From contig JADJIB010000002.1 of the NCBI GenBank assembly GCA_016707175.1, positions 372,001 through 436,000 of the forward strand: a DNA stretch of 64,000 nt, given 5' to 3'. Within the stretch, counting starts at the first letter, position 1, and each line of letters starts with the position of its first letter. This document shows positions 38,302 through 47,350 of the stretch, piece after piece. Below the pieces are notes generated by a model. The model worked only from the letters and a program-made list of their open reading frames with translations, had not been told where the DNA came from and did not search any database. This stretch comes from Candidatus Phosphoribacter hodrii. Lineage in GTDB: Bacteria > Actinomycetota > Actinomycetes > Actinomycetales > Dermatophilaceae. The position numbers and the translations under genes were made by a program.

Positions 38302-40569
38302 TCAGTGGTGCAGTCGGGGCAGCCAGGCGGGGCCCTGGTGCGCTCGGTCACCCAGCAGCGCGAGGACGGCCGGCAGCAGGACGCCCCGGACGACCGTCGC
38401 ATCCAGCAGCACGGCGACGGCCAGCCCCACTCCGAGTTGCTTGAGCTCGAGCACGGACAGCGTCCCGAACACCGCGAACACCCCGACCATGACGGCTGCG
38501 GCGCTCGTCACGACGCCGGCCGACCTGGCCACCCCGAGTCGAACGGCAGCCCGCGCGTCGAGCCCGGCATCGCGGGCTTCCCGCACCCGGCTGGTGACGA
38601 AGACGTGGTAGTCCATCGACAACCCGAACAGCACGACGAACATCAGCAGCGGCAGCCACGCGGCAATCGACCCGATCGAGGTGAAGTCCAGCAGCCGCTC
38701 GGCCCACGTCCCCTGGAAGACGAGCGTCATCACGCCGTAGGCCGCGCCCACCGAAAGGAGGTTGAGGCCGACGGTGGCCACGGCCAACCAGGGCGAGCCG
38801 AACGAAATGAGCATGACGACCAGCGTGAGGATGAGCACGAAGCCCACGACCCACGGAAGTCGGCTGTCCATCCATTGGGCCAGGTCGGTCGCTGCCGCTT
38901 CGCCTCCGACGACCACCTCGACCCCAGGTATGCCGCGCAAGGCCGCCGTGACCTGCGGCGCCACCTGGGTGCGGACGGCGTCGACGACCCCGGGCAGACG
39001 TTCGTCCGAGGCGTCGAGGGCCACGCCGATCGGCAGCAAGGTGACGGTGCCGTCCTTCGAGACGCTCGCCTGCGGCTGGACGCCTGAGACGTGCGCGAGC
39101 GCCGCCGCTCGGGGAGCAGCCGCGGCCAAGGCCTCTGCCACCGCGGGTGCGGCGCTCGCCGGGGCCTTGACGGTGAGCAAGAGCGCGACGGTCTTGGTCG
39201 GTGCTGCTGCCGAGAGTTGACGGTATGCCGCGACGACGGCCAGGTCCTTGGGCAGGCCCTCGACGTCGGTCAACGCGGTCCGCATCCCCAAGGCAGGCAC
39301 CGAGAGCGCGATGAGCGCGACCGCAGCGGTGGCGGCCCAGGCCACCGGACGAGCGACGACGCGGCCGGCGAGCCTCCCCCACCGCGACTCGACCGAGCCA
39401 GCGTTGGCCTGGCGACGACGGGTGCCCGGCAGTCGCAGGGCGTCGACCCGGTCACCGAGCACGGCCAGCAGCGCCGGCAGCACCGTGGCAGAGGCGAGGA
39501 CGGCCACTCCGACGACCAACGACGTGCCGATGGCCAACGAGGTGAACAGCCCGCCAGCGACGAGCATCCCCGACATGGCCACCATGACCGTGAGGCCCGA
39601 GACGATGACGGCCCGACCGGCCGTCGCTCCGGCAAGGACGATGGAGTCCTCGACGCTCGCGCCGGCTGCCCGTTCCTCGCGGGCCCGGCGCATGACGAAC
39701 AGCGCGTAGTCGACACCGACTGCTAGCCCGATGAGCAGGACCATGCTCTGGGTGTTCTGGTCCACGGTGACCAGGTGGTTGGAGACCGCCGCGGTGAGGC
39801 CGAGGGCGACCGCGACGCTGCCGATCCCCAGCACGAGCGGGACGCCAGCAGCGACAACCGCACCGAACGCGATGAGCAGGATCACCAGGGTCACGGGGAG
39901 GCTGACGAACTCGGCGCGCTGGAAGTCCCTGCCCAACGTGGCGTCGAACTCCCGGGTGATCGACCCTGGCCCGATCTGCCCCACCTGCAGGTCCGGTCGG
40001 GCGGCACCCAGGCGGGTCGTCACGGCGAGCGACGGGGCGACGACCTCCTCGGGCTGCGGCAGGGTGGTGTCTGTGGCCGAACGGGCCGCGGCGAGTTCGA
40101 GGGGGATGACGACGCTGCGCCCGTCTGCCCCCGGGATCGGGTCACCCACACGGGCCACGCCCTCCACCCCTTGGTATGCCGCCGCCAGCTCGGCTCCCAG
40201 CGCCGCGGCCTGCTCCGGCGCGAGAGAGCCGGTGCGGACCGTGGCGATGATCCGTTCGGTCGGGCGGTCGCCGAAGTCGGCCTGGGAGATGAGGGTCTGG
40301 GCCCGTGCCGACTCGCCGACGAGGCTCTGCTCCTGCGGGGTGGTGACGATGCCGGTCGACAGCAGCATGACTGACCCGACGAGCCCGAGGGTCGCCAGGG
40401 CGAGCACCCACCACCGGTGGGCGACGCACCAGGCGGCGACCGACGATCGGGGCACCCCTGAGGGTGGCTCGACGCGTGGCTTGGTGCGCCCGTGTGGGGA
40501 CGGGGGCATTCCCGTGGGGTCCGCCGCAGCGGAGTCCGGTATCGCGGACGAGGAGACGTGTGTGGTCAT
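38302..40569 (-). CDS. MMPL-family RND exporter
   Basis: 755 residues. After a disordered N-terminus come TM1 (WWVLALATLGLVGSVML) and a periplasmic loop, then five membrane segments including VLLIGLAVGVDYALFVMRR. A second half follows with LLMFVVLFGLSMDYHVFVTSR. The two-fold repeat and GVDYALF / SMDYHVF signatures define the MMPL family, which exports lipids or hydrophobic drugs using the proton gradient. The substrate is unknown; a product of the synthase at 1-6.7 kb is possible but speculative given the distance. Confidence 0.88.
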   Translation of the reverse strand: MTTHVSSSAIPDSAAADPTGMPPSPHGRTKPRVEPPSGVPRSSVAAWCVAHRWWVLALATLGLVGSVMLLSTGIVTTPQEQSLVGESARAQTLISQADFGDRPTERIIATVRTGSLAPEQAAALGAELAAAYQGVEGVARVGDPIPGADGRSVVIPLELAAARSATDTTLPQPEEVVAPSLAVTTRLGAARPDLQVGQIGPGSITREFDATLGRDFQRAEFVSLPVTLVILLIAFGAVVAAGVPLVLGIGSVAVALGLTAAVSNHLVTVDQNTQSMVLLIGLAVGVDYALFVMRRAREERAAGASVEDSIVLAGATAGRAVIVSGLTVMVAMSGMLVAGGLFTSLAIGTSLVVGVAVLASATVLPALLAVLGDRVDALRLPGTRRRQANAGSVESRWGRLAGRVVARPVAWAATAAVALIALSVPALGMRTALTDVEGLPKDLAVVAAYRQLSAAAPTKTVALLLTVKAPASAAPAVAEALAAAAPRAAALAHVSGVQPQASVSKDGTVTLLPIGVALDASDERLPGVVDAVRTQVAPQVTAALRGIPGVEVVVGGEAAATDLAQWMDSRLPWVVGFVLILTLVVMLISFGSPWLAVATVGLNLLSVGAAYGVMTLVFQGTWAERLLDFTSIGSIAAWLPLLMFVVLFGLSMDYHVFVTSRVREARDAGLDARAAVRLGVARSAGVVTSAAAVMVGVFAVFGTLSVLELKQLGVGLAVAVLLDATVVRGVLLPAVLALLGDRAHQGPAWLPRLHH

Positions 40570-40742
40570 GACTTCGAGGCTGTCGTCTGTCCCGATCCGC
40601 CACGACCCGGTGTGACCCCCACCCGACCCCCACCCGACCCTGGCCCAACCCCGAGATCCGGTTGAGGAGTCCGTGCGGGTCGCGGGCCTGCAGCTGACCG
40701 CGCGGACAGCCCCGCCCCGCTACACGCTCGCCAGGCGAACCG

Positions 40743-40991
40743 CTATCTCCGGTTGATCCGGATGGTGTCCTGCACGGTTTGATCATCGAGGGTGGGCTGG
40801 TCGGCGCGCGTCGGCGTCAACTGGGGCCAGCCGTCCTCAACCGAGACCGTTCCCTCGACCGCGGCGATCGTGATCTCGATGCGCCCGTCGATGAGGACCA
40901 GGTCGACCTCACTACCAGCCGCGAGGCCCAAGGCATCACGCACGTCGGCGGGCAGGACGACCCGACCGGCGGCATCGATGGTAGTTCGCAT
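40743..40991 (-). CDS. AbrB/MazE/SpoVT-type DNA-binding protein, orphan antitoxin-like
   Basis: 82 residues. MRTTIDAAGRVVLPADVRDALGL is the swapped-hairpin AbrB motif of VapB/MazE antitoxins. GAGAGG lies five bases before the ATG. A typical partner (PIN or MazF toxin) would follow at once, but the next 173 bases have no plausible gene before mmpL. The C-terminus (LDDQTVQDTIRINRR) could bind a toxin. It starts 15 bases after the AAA-peptidase stop, so it may regulate that gene. Confidence 0.75.
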   Translation of the reverse strand: MRTTIDAAGRVVLPADVRDALGLAAGSEVDLVLIDGRIEITIAAVEGTVSVEDGWPQLTPTRADQPTLDDQTVQDTIRINRR

Positions 40992-41006
40992 GAGACCTCT
41001 CTACCA

Positions 41007-42905
41007 TCAGCGGGCGACAGCGAGGCCATGGCGAGCAGCAGCCGCAGCCAGCGCCGCGGCATACGGCGGGGTCCACTGGAAGCCCTCGGACCTGACCTCC
41101 GCGACGATCCCCTCGCGACCCAGGACGTCGCTCACCGCGTCGCCACTGAGCGAGCCGGCCGCCGCGAGCGCCTGGGCGAGAGCGATGAGCGCACCACGAT
41201 GCGCGCGCAACAACTCAGCGGCCCTGTCCGCAAGGGAGGCCAACAGGGCCTCCGCGGTCGGCTCCGTCACGGATGCGTCTGTGGCATAGGCGAATTCGAG
41301 CCCATAGTCCAACGCCCACGAGCCGAAGCCAAGGCGCCGCACGCTGTCCAGGACCAACGACGTCGCCCGCTCCCGATCGCTCGCCCGACCCGCCGAGGCG
41401 TGTTCGGCGCCGAAGATCAGCTCCTCGGCCAGCCCACCAGCCAGCGCCACCGTGGCCATGCGCAGCATGCTGTCGCGGGTCTGGTGCACGTCGTGCGCAC
41501 AGAGGAAGCCGTCGGCGTCACCCGTCGCGTGCGCCGTCAGTTGCAGGGGCACGAGTCCGAACAACACGGCATACGCCACCGCATGGCCCGCCTCGTGGAC
41601 GGCGACGTTCGCGATGACGTCGGCGTGCGCCTGGCCACGGAACCGGTCGATCCGGCCCACGGCCCCGAAGCGCGTCTCGCGGCCCCCGACCTCGCCCACC
41701 ACGTCGCCGGTGCGGCCGTCGTGGTCCAACCCGACATCGGGATGGCCACCGAGCACGGCATCCATGAGCAGGGTTGCCAAGGGAGTTCCCACGATGTCGC
41801 CGACGCTGGAGAGGACCGGCCGCACCCCTTGAACGGGGAAAACGCCGTTGCGATAGACCAATTCGTGGACAGCGGGAGTCACCGCCACGCGGACCCCGAA
41901 GCGCCGGTATGCCGCGTCGCACAGTCGCGCGATCTCCCTCGCGACGAGCGTTTGGAAGTCGGCGCGACGCAGGCTCTGGTAGATGACGTGGACGTTGCCG
42001 AACCTCGCGACCTGCTCGGGCGTGAACCGCTGGCGCAGGGCTGCCTTGATGTCGACCATCCCCACGCGTGCGGTGTGGGCGGCGAAGATGTCGGCGTCGA
42101 TGTCGGCCTCACCGGTGGCACTGGCCATGGTGAACGCCTCGTCGAGGTTCCCACTGACGATGACCAGGAACCGCGAGCAGTCCACGGGCTCCACGAGACG
42201 GCGTTCGGCCCGGGCGCTCTCGAGCATCGCCAACGCCTCGTCGTGCGTCCGCCATTGCAGTTGCTCGACCGGCTCGGCCAATCCCAGTGTGCGGCGCAGA
42301 GATCGGGCCTCCCAGAGACCGATGCTCGGCCGCTTGCCCTTGGACTTGCCCTTACCCTCGCGGCGCGCATCCTCATCGCGGGCGGCGCGCATCGTCGCGA
42401 TCAGCCAGTCGAGGTCGGAGCTCTCCCTGCGGGCCAGGCGGCCGTCGCTGAGCAACTCCCAGAAGTCGCTGAACCGCGTCTGGGCAACAGGGTCACCACT
42501 CGGGGTGATGGTGCGGAAGCGCTGGATCTCGTCGACGAGCAACACCGCCGGCCGGCCATCGAGGACGCCGGCATCGGCGAGGCGGTCTGCGACGAGGTCG
42601 AACCGCGACTGCGCGTCAGTGCTGGACAACTCGAGTTCGACGAACCGCTCCTGCAACCCCAGAGCTGCGACGAGACGCCGGACCAGATCGGTCTTGCCGA
42701 CCCCGGTCATCCCCCAGAGGTTGACGACGAGCGGGCGAGAGAGCACCTCGGGCATGAGATACCAGACGGCGATGGCGTCGCAGAGCTCATCGATGACGGC
42801 GTCGATCCCGACGAAATGGGTGTGCAGCATCGCCCGAGCAGCCGCCAGCCGGTCCTGCTTGGTCCTCACCTCCTCGATGTCGACCCGAAGGTCCGTCGAC
42901 GTCAC
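41007..42905 (-). CDS. soluble AAA+ ATPase fused to an M41 (FtsH-type) zinc metallopeptidase
   Basis: I choose the GTG at 42905 (VTSTDLRVD; 632 residues), just after the hydrolase stop; no clear ribosome site helps. Residues about 20-330 form a AAA+ module with Walker A GMTGVGKTDLV, Walker B VLLVDEIQRF and sensor-like VIVSGNL, closer to ClpX/ClpA-type than FtsH-type. A Lys-rich insert (EGKGKSKGKRPS) sits inside. Residues about 430-630 contain HEAGHAVAYA (zinc HExxH) and GGLAEELIFGAEH, as in FtsH peptidases. There is no membrane segment. An ATP-driven cytosolic protease is inferred; substrate unknown. Confidence 0.78.
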   Translation of the reverse strand: MTSTDLRVDIEEVRTKQDRLAAARAMLHTHFVGIDAVIDELCDAIAVWYLMPEVLSRPLVVNLWGMTGVGKTDLVRRLVAALGLQERFVELELSSTDAQSRFDLVADRLADAGVLDGRPAVLLVDEIQRFRTITPSGDPVAQTRFSDFWELLSDGRLARRESSDLDWLIATMRAARDEDARREGKGKSKGKRPSIGLWEARSLRRTLGLAEPVEQLQWRTHDEALAMLESARAERRLVEPVDCSRFLVIVSGNLDEAFTMASATGEADIDADIFAAHTARVGMVDIKAALRQRFTPEQVARFGNVHVIYQSLRRADFQTLVAREIARLCDAAYRRFGVRVAVTPAVHELVYRNGVFPVQGVRPVLSSVGDIVGTPLATLLMDAVLGGHPDVGLDHDGRTGDVVGEVGGRETRFGAVGRIDRFRGQAHADVIANVAVHEAGHAVAYAVLFGLVPLQLTAHATGDADGFLCAHDVHQTRDSMLRMATVALAGGLAEELIFGAEHASAGRASDRERATSLVLDSVRRLGFGSWALDYGLEFAYATDASVTEPTAEALLASLADRAAELLRAHRGALIALAQALAAAGSLSGDAVSDVLGREGIVAEVRSEGFQWTPPYAAALAAAAARHGLAVAR

Positions 42906-42919
42906 AATCAACCATCGTG

Positions 42920-43666
42920 TCAGGCTGGTGAGTCTGCGCTCCAACGATTTTCGGTGCCAGCGACCTCGCGGGCGAAGTTCGCGATGATCGCCGAGGTCTG
43001 CCACGGACGGGTCAGCGGCAGGAGGTGCGAGGCGCGCGGGACCGTGACGATGCGCGCGTTCGGCGCGGCGGCGGCATACCGGCGGGCGTTGATGCCGAGT
43101 TGGTCGAACTGGCCGCGCACGATGAGCACGGGGCACTCCACGCCACTGAGCAACTCGGGTCGCCCGCCCGCCATCACCGCCGCCCACGACGGCTGCACCC
43201 CGTCGAACCAGTACCCGTCGGCCGCGATCGCCTCGAACACCTCGGGCGCCGCCATCCGCCGCAGCATCCGGTCGTTGATCGCCGTGACCCGCTCCCGCCC
43301 CGCCTTCTCGGTGACGTTCCCCAGGAGGGTGTATGCCGCGGCGCCCAGCCCCTGGGGCACCCCCGCCGCCCCGATCGTCACGAGTCCGGCCAACCGCCTC
43401 GGGTATGCCGCGGCATACGTCATCGCGACATAGCCACCGAGGCTGTGGCCGACGAGGACGACCGGCTGGTCGGGCGCGGCTTCGTCGACAGCCTCCGCGA
43501 CGGCGGCCACTGCGGCATCCATCGTGAAGGGTTCGGCCGCCCGGGTGCCGTGGCTGGGGAGGTCGGGGGTGATGACGTCGAACTCGGGCTCCAGCCAGCG
43601 CCGATGGGCCGACCATTGCACGCCGCTCACTCGCGAGCCGTGGACGAGGACGAGTCGGGTGCGCAC
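42920..43666 (-). CDS. alpha/beta hydrolase
   Basis: 248 residues. LVLVHGSRVSG (oxyanion region), VVLVGHSLGGYVAM (Ser nucleophile about residue 97), PVLIVRGQFDQLG (acid) and PRASHLLPL (His) complete the catalytic triad. There is no signal peptide. The substrate cannot be told. It is the first gene of a three-gene minus-strand run with the AAA-peptidase and the AbrB-like gene. Its coding sequence holds the perfect palindrome GTATGCCGCGGCATAC (43403-43418). Confidence 0.85.
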   Translation of the reverse strand: MRTRLVLVHGSRVSGVQWSAHRRWLEPEFDVITPDLPSHGTRAAEPFTMDAAVAAVAEAVDEAAPDQPVVLVGHSLGGYVAMTYAAAYPRRLAGLVTIGAAGVPQGLGAAAYTLLGNVTEKAGRERVTAINDRMLRRMAAPEVFEAIAADGYWFDGVQPSWAAVMAGGRPELLSGVECPVLIVRGQFDQLGINARRYAAAAPNARIVTVPRASHLLPLTRPWQTSAIIANFAREVAGTENRWSADSPA

Positions 43667-43816
43667 GCTCTCAGGCTACGTGCCGCGCATGGCACTACCG
43701 CAGAGCGGCTGGGCGGCGAGGTCTCCGACATCCAGCGACCGCTTCAAACTCTTCGGCGGGCCCTGCATTCGGTGCTCGCCGAACCCGGGTTAGCCCGCGA
43801 ACGACCGAGCTGTGAT

Positions 43817-45425
43817 CGTTACCTGCTTGTGATGTGTTCTGTTGTGGGAGAGGCCTTTTGGGGTGGGGGGTCTGTCAGTGGTCGCTGTTAGCGTCGGGGC
43901 TATGGACAGCAGCGAAGCGACTCGTGACTCGGCATCATGCTGGGCTGCGGTCAAGGCTGGAACCGCCGCTGTCACGGAGTTGGTGGGCCTGTTATGGCAG
44001 GTCCAGGGAGCCGACTTGGGGGCCCTGCTCGAAGCGTTGGACGCGATGACCGCGGTCGCTGGTGGCGCTCGGGTCGCAGTGGTGGCGGAAGCCGAGTCTC
44101 GCGGTGAGATCTCCGCGTCGCAGGCGGGGTCGACGGCTGGGTGGGTGGCTGAGCACGCGCCGACTCTGGCGGCCGGCAGTGGTGCCGGTCAGGTTGCCCG
44201 TCTCGTCCGTGAGTGTGCTCGCCCGGACCTGACGTCCGTCCAGGCGGCGGCTGTCTCTGGGGCGGTGAGTGTGCCGGCCGCGTTGACGGTGGTCACCGAA
44301 TACGCCCGCCTGAAGCCACGTCTGCGGGAAGAAGCCGCCCCGACCGTCCTGCAAGGGTTGTTGGACATGGGGATCGCGGACGGACCGAAGGGTGTCCGGT
44401 CGCTGCGTCCCGCATTGCTGGCGGCACACGGCGCTGATGGGGAGTTCCAGGCTGATGCAGACACCGCCGAACGCCTCGTCTCCCTGTCTCGCCCGTCGAC
44501 AGACGAGCTCGGCGCCCTCACCTACCAGTTGATCCTGGACCCCGCCGGAGCGGCCGCCCTCGAATCAGCCATCGGCCCCTTGTCGAGGCCGGTCCCCGGC
44601 CCCGATGGTGAACGCGACCCGCGCAGCCCTCAGGTGCGTCGTGGGCAGGCGCTGATTGAGGTATGCCGCCGCGCCACCAGCGCCGGCGACAGCCCACCGT
44701 CCGGGGTGAAGACCACGTTGATGCTGACGATGTCTTACGAGGACTTGGCGGCTCGCACCGGCGCGGCGACCGTGGTCGGCTCAACTCAAGGCGGTTCGCT
44801 GATCGCGCCCGAGACGGTGCGTCGGTTGGCGTGCGACGCGAACGTCATCCCCACCGTTCTGGGTAGCCGCGGCGAGGTCCTCGACCTCGGCCGATCCACC
44901 CGGCTCGCGACACCCGGACAGTTGGCGGCGTTGTGGTTACGGGACCGTGGGTGCAGTTTCCCCGGCTGCACGACCCCGGCACATTGGTGCGACGCCCACC
45001 ATTTGGTCCACTGGGCCGACGGCGGCACGTCCGGCCTCACCAACCTCGCCCTGTTGTGCGGGCGACACCACTCGGTCGTCCACCGCGACCACCTCATCGG
45101 CCACATCACCGGCGCGAGCGCTGTCACTGGGGCTGTCACCTGGAACGTCATCCCCGGCAGTTACGACCGCCGACACCACGCGATCCCACCACCCGGCGAT
45201 CCGCGACCGGGTGGCCAACCACCATGTGACCAACCGCCGGGTGACTCGCCCCCGCCCCTGAACCGTCCAGCACCCGACCAGCACGAGTGGGACAACCCTG
45301 CCCCCGACGCAGACCCCTGGGCCGACTTGTGGCAGCCCAGCGGCCGATCGTCAACCGGCGAACCCGAGGTGCCCGACGCCAACCCCGAGGCAAACCCTTG
45401 GCACGACAGCGGCCCGGCGGCCTGA
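43817..45425 (+). repeat. DUF222/HNH repeat, copy 2
   Basis: Counterpart of the inverted copy at 21371-22818, with homology starting upstream at GTTACCTG (43818). Both copies keep the leader GTGGGAGAGGCCTTTTGGGG and the start region, so the promoter was duplicated with the gene. Confidence 0.75.
43902..45425 (+). CDS. DUF222/HNH endonuclease domain protein (13E12-like), intact
   Basis: 507 residues from ATG 43902 (MDSSEATRDS); a GTG 60 bases upstream also fits the frame. TTAGCGT directly before the start contains TAGCGT, a fitting -10 for a leaderless mRNA. The N-terminal about 300 residues are the helical DUF222 region (SQAGSTAGWVAEHAPTLAAG). The C-terminal HNH domain has CSFPGCTTPAHWCDAHH and LALLCGRHHSVVHRD, including two Cys pairs. 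A Pro/Asp-rich tail follows. Copies of this family are often scattered in actinobacterial genomes; the biological role is unclear. Confidence 0.85.
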   Translation: MDSSEATRDSASCWAAVKAGTAAVTELVGLLWQVQGADLGALLEALDAMTAVAGGARVAVVAEAESRGEISASQAGSTAGWVAEHAPTLAAGSGAGQVARLVRECARPDLTSVQAAAVSGAVSVPAALTVVTEYARLKPRLREEAAPTVLQGLLDMGIADGPKGVRSLRPALLAAHGADGEFQADADTAERLVSLSRPSTDELGALTYQLILDPAGAAALESAIGPLSRPVPGPDGERDPRSPQVRRGQALIEVCRRATSAGDSPPSGVKTTLMLTMSYEDLAARTGAATVVGSTQGGSLIAPETVRRLACDANVIPTVLGSRGEVLDLGRSTRLATPGQLAALWLRDRGCSFPGCTTPAHWCDAHHLVHWADGGTSGLTNLALLCGRHHSVVHRDHLIGHITGASAVTGAVTWNVIPGSYDRRHHAIPPPGDPRPGGQPPCDQPPGDSPPPLNRPAPDQHEWDNPAPDADPWADLWQPSGRSSTGEPEVPDANPEANPWHDSGPAA

Positions 45426-45513
45426 GATGCGCCTCAGCGGCATACAGGAAGGCGCAGAGCCGAGCCCCGCGGACTCAGGCCAGCAGCCAGCAGTGGTCAG
45501 CAAGCGGCAGGGG

Positions 45514-46911
45514 TCAGCAGCCGACGAGACGCTGGGCCAGCCAGCCCTGAACCTGGTCGATGCTGATCCGCTCCTGCGACATGGTGTCGCGCTCGCGAAT
45601 GGTCACGGCGTGGTCCTCGAGCGTGTCGAAGTCGACCGTGATGCAGTAGGGCGTGCCGATCTCGTCCTGGCGGCGGTAGCGCTTGCCGATCGCACCGGCG
45701 TCGTCGAACTCGACGTTCCAGTTGCGGCGCAGCGTCGCCGCGAGGTCGCGGGCCTTGGGCGAGAGGTCGGCGTTGCGCGACAGCGGCAGGACCGCGGCCT
45801 TGACCGGGGCCAGGCGCGGGTCCAACCGCAGGACGATCCGCTTGTCCACCCCACCCTTGGTGTTGGGGGCCTCGTCCTCGGCGTAGGCGTCGACGAGGAA
45901 GGTCATCAGGCTGCGCGACAGGCCCGCCGCCGGCTCGATGACGTAAGGAACGAAGCGCTCACCGGTCGCCTGGTCGAAGTAGGACAGGTCCTGCCCGGAG
46001 TGCTGGCTGTGCGACGACAGGTCGAAGTCGGTCCGGTTGGCGATGCCTTCGAGCTCGCCCCATTCGGAGCCGGTGAAGTTGAAGCGGTACTCGATGTCGA
46101 CGGTGCGCTTCGAGTAGTGCGACAACTTCTCCTTCGGGTGCTCGAAGTGACGCAGGTTGTCGGCCTTGATGCCGAGGTCGGTGTACCAGCGGGTGCGCTC
46201 GTCAATCCAGTACTGGTGCCAGTCCTCGTCGGTGCCGGGCACGACGAAGAACTCCATCTCCATCTGCTCGAACTCGCGGGTGCGGAAGATGAAGTTGCCC
46301 GGGGTGATCTCGTTGCGGAAGCTCTTGCCGACCTGGGCGATGCCGAACGGCGGCTTCTTGCGGGCCGCACCCTCGACGTTCTTGAAGTTGATGAAGATGC
46401 CCTGAGCCGTCTCGGGGCGCAGGTAGTGCAGCCCGCTCTCGTCCTCGATCACGCCGAGGTAGGTCTTGAGCATCATGTTGAAGTCGCGCGCCTCGGTCCA
46501 CTGACCGCGGTTGCCGCAGTGCGGGCACGGGACGTCCGACATGGGAACGTCGTCGGGGTTCATGCCCCCGCCCTTCTTGGCGGCATACGCCTCCTGAAGG
46601 TGGTCAGCACGCTCCCGCTTGTGGCACGAGAGGCATTCGACGAGCGGGTCGGTGAACGTGCCGACGTGCCCCGAGGCGACCCACACCTGGCGGGGCAGGA
46701 TGATCGAGGAGTCCAGGCCGACGACGTCCTCGCGAGCGTGGACCATCGCCTTCCACCACTGCCGCTTGATGTTCTCCTTGAGCTCGACACCCAACGGCCC
46801 GTAGTCCCAGGCCGAGCGCGTCCCTCCGTAGATCTCCCCGCACGGGAAAACGAAGCCCCTGCGCTTGCAGAGGCTGACGACGGTGTCGACGGTGGAGGTG
46901 CTCGAAGCCAT
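45514..46911 (-). CDS. glyS: glycyl-tRNA synthetase, alpha2 type
   Basis: 465 residues from ATG 46911 (MASSTSTVDTVVSLCKRRG). Class II motifs: motif 1 around PLGVELKENIKRQWW, motif 2 in GKSFRNEITPG with FRTREFEQMEMEFF, and motif 3 in EPAAGLSRSLM. A zinc-binding insertion is indicated by CLSCHKR and CPHCGNRG. It charges tRNA-Gly. It is convergent with the HNH gene and divergent from the small membrane protein. Confidence 0.95.
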   Translation of the reverse strand: MASSTSTVDTVVSLCKRRGFVFPCGEIYGGTRSAWDYGPLGVELKENIKRQWWKAMVHAREDVVGLDSSIILPRQVWVASGHVGTFTDPLVECLSCHKRERADHLQEAYAAKKGGGMNPDDVPMSDVPCPHCGNRGQWTEARDFNMMLKTYLGVIEDESGLHYLRPETAQGIFINFKNVEGAARKKPPFGIAQVGKSFRNEITPGNFIFRTREFEQMEMEFFVVPGTDEDWHQYWIDERTRWYTDLGIKADNLRHFEHPKEKLSHYSKRTVDIEYRFNFTGSEWGELEGIANRTDFDLSSHSQHSGQDLSYFDQATGERFVPYVIEPAAGLSRSLMTFLVDAYAEDEAPNTKGGVDKRIVLRLDPRLAPVKAAVLPLSRNADLSPKARDLAATLRRNWNVEFDDAGAIGKRYRRQDEIGTPYCITVDFDTLEDHAVTIRERDTMSQERISIDQVQGWLAQRLVGC

Positions 46912-46982
46912 GCAGGACAGGTTATCGGCCCAGCGGCATACCCCCTGACTGGGTTTCGGCGCCGGGTGTAGGCCGCCAGCCT

Positions 46983-47020
46983 TCGGCACCGGCGTTCGGC
47001 ACCGGCGTTCAGCACCGCGC
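46983..47020. repeat. 13-base tandem repeat between glyS and a small membrane-protein gene
   Basis: TTCGGCACCGGCG occurs twice in direct succession (46983-47008), then a diverged third copy TTCAGCACCGCG (47009-47020). It lies 25 bases before the GTG of the small membrane protein, in the divergent promoter region. Confidence 0.6.
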
Positions 47021-47044
47021 AGACGCTCCCTTAGGCTGTCCGCC

Positions 47045-47332
47045 GTGAGTCTTTCGTTCCGGTCCAAGGTTGAGCACGCCTCCGTCCAGTGGGTGACGCG
47101 GCTCAACCGGGTTCCACGGTGGGCAGCCTTCATCGGCGTCCTCGCGCTCATGGTCGCCGGGATCCTCGTGCCCAAGGTCGGGTTCCTCTTCACGCTGGTC
47201 ATCGCGGCCTTCCTCGGCTGGTTGATCTTCCTCACCTGGCCGCGTCTGGCCGCCCCCGAGAAGCTCATGCGCATCGCGGTCCTGGCTTTGGTCGTCGCCG
47301 TCGCCGTCATGCAGGCCTTCCCCAAGGCCTGA
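47045..47332 (+). CDS. small integral membrane protein
   Basis: 95 residues from GTG 47045. Three hydrophobic segments (WAAFIGVLALMVAGILV, VGFLFTLVIAAFLGWLIFL, LMRIAVLALVVAVAVMQAF) are linked by short basic loops. It resembles small actinobacterial membrane proteins of unknown function found beside glyS. No catalytic motif is present. Confidence 0.75.
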   Translation: MSLSFRSKVEHASVQWVTRLNRVPRWAAFIGVLALMVAGILVPKVGFLFTLVIAAFLGWLIFLTWPRLAAPEKLMRIAVLALVVAVAVMQAFPKA

Positions 47333-47350
47333 AACCCGGTCAGAAACCCG

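Noticed and set aside
40779..43433. 884-codon plus-strand frame opposite the AAA-peptidase and hydrolase
   Set aside because: Composition typical of antisense shadows (Arg/Asp/Gly/His), and both minus-strand genes have clear motifs.
42906..43616. N-terminal extension of the AAA-peptidase frame
   Set aside because: It is an out-of-frame reading of the alpha/beta hydrolase gene.
43754..43790. TTCGGCG...CGCCGAA hairpin upstream of the intact HNH gene
   Set aside because: No gene ends there on either strand, so no function could be assigned.
46983..47020. 13-base tandem repeat considered as regulator-binding iterons
   Set aside because: Only two full copies and no associated regulator; kept just as a repeat.
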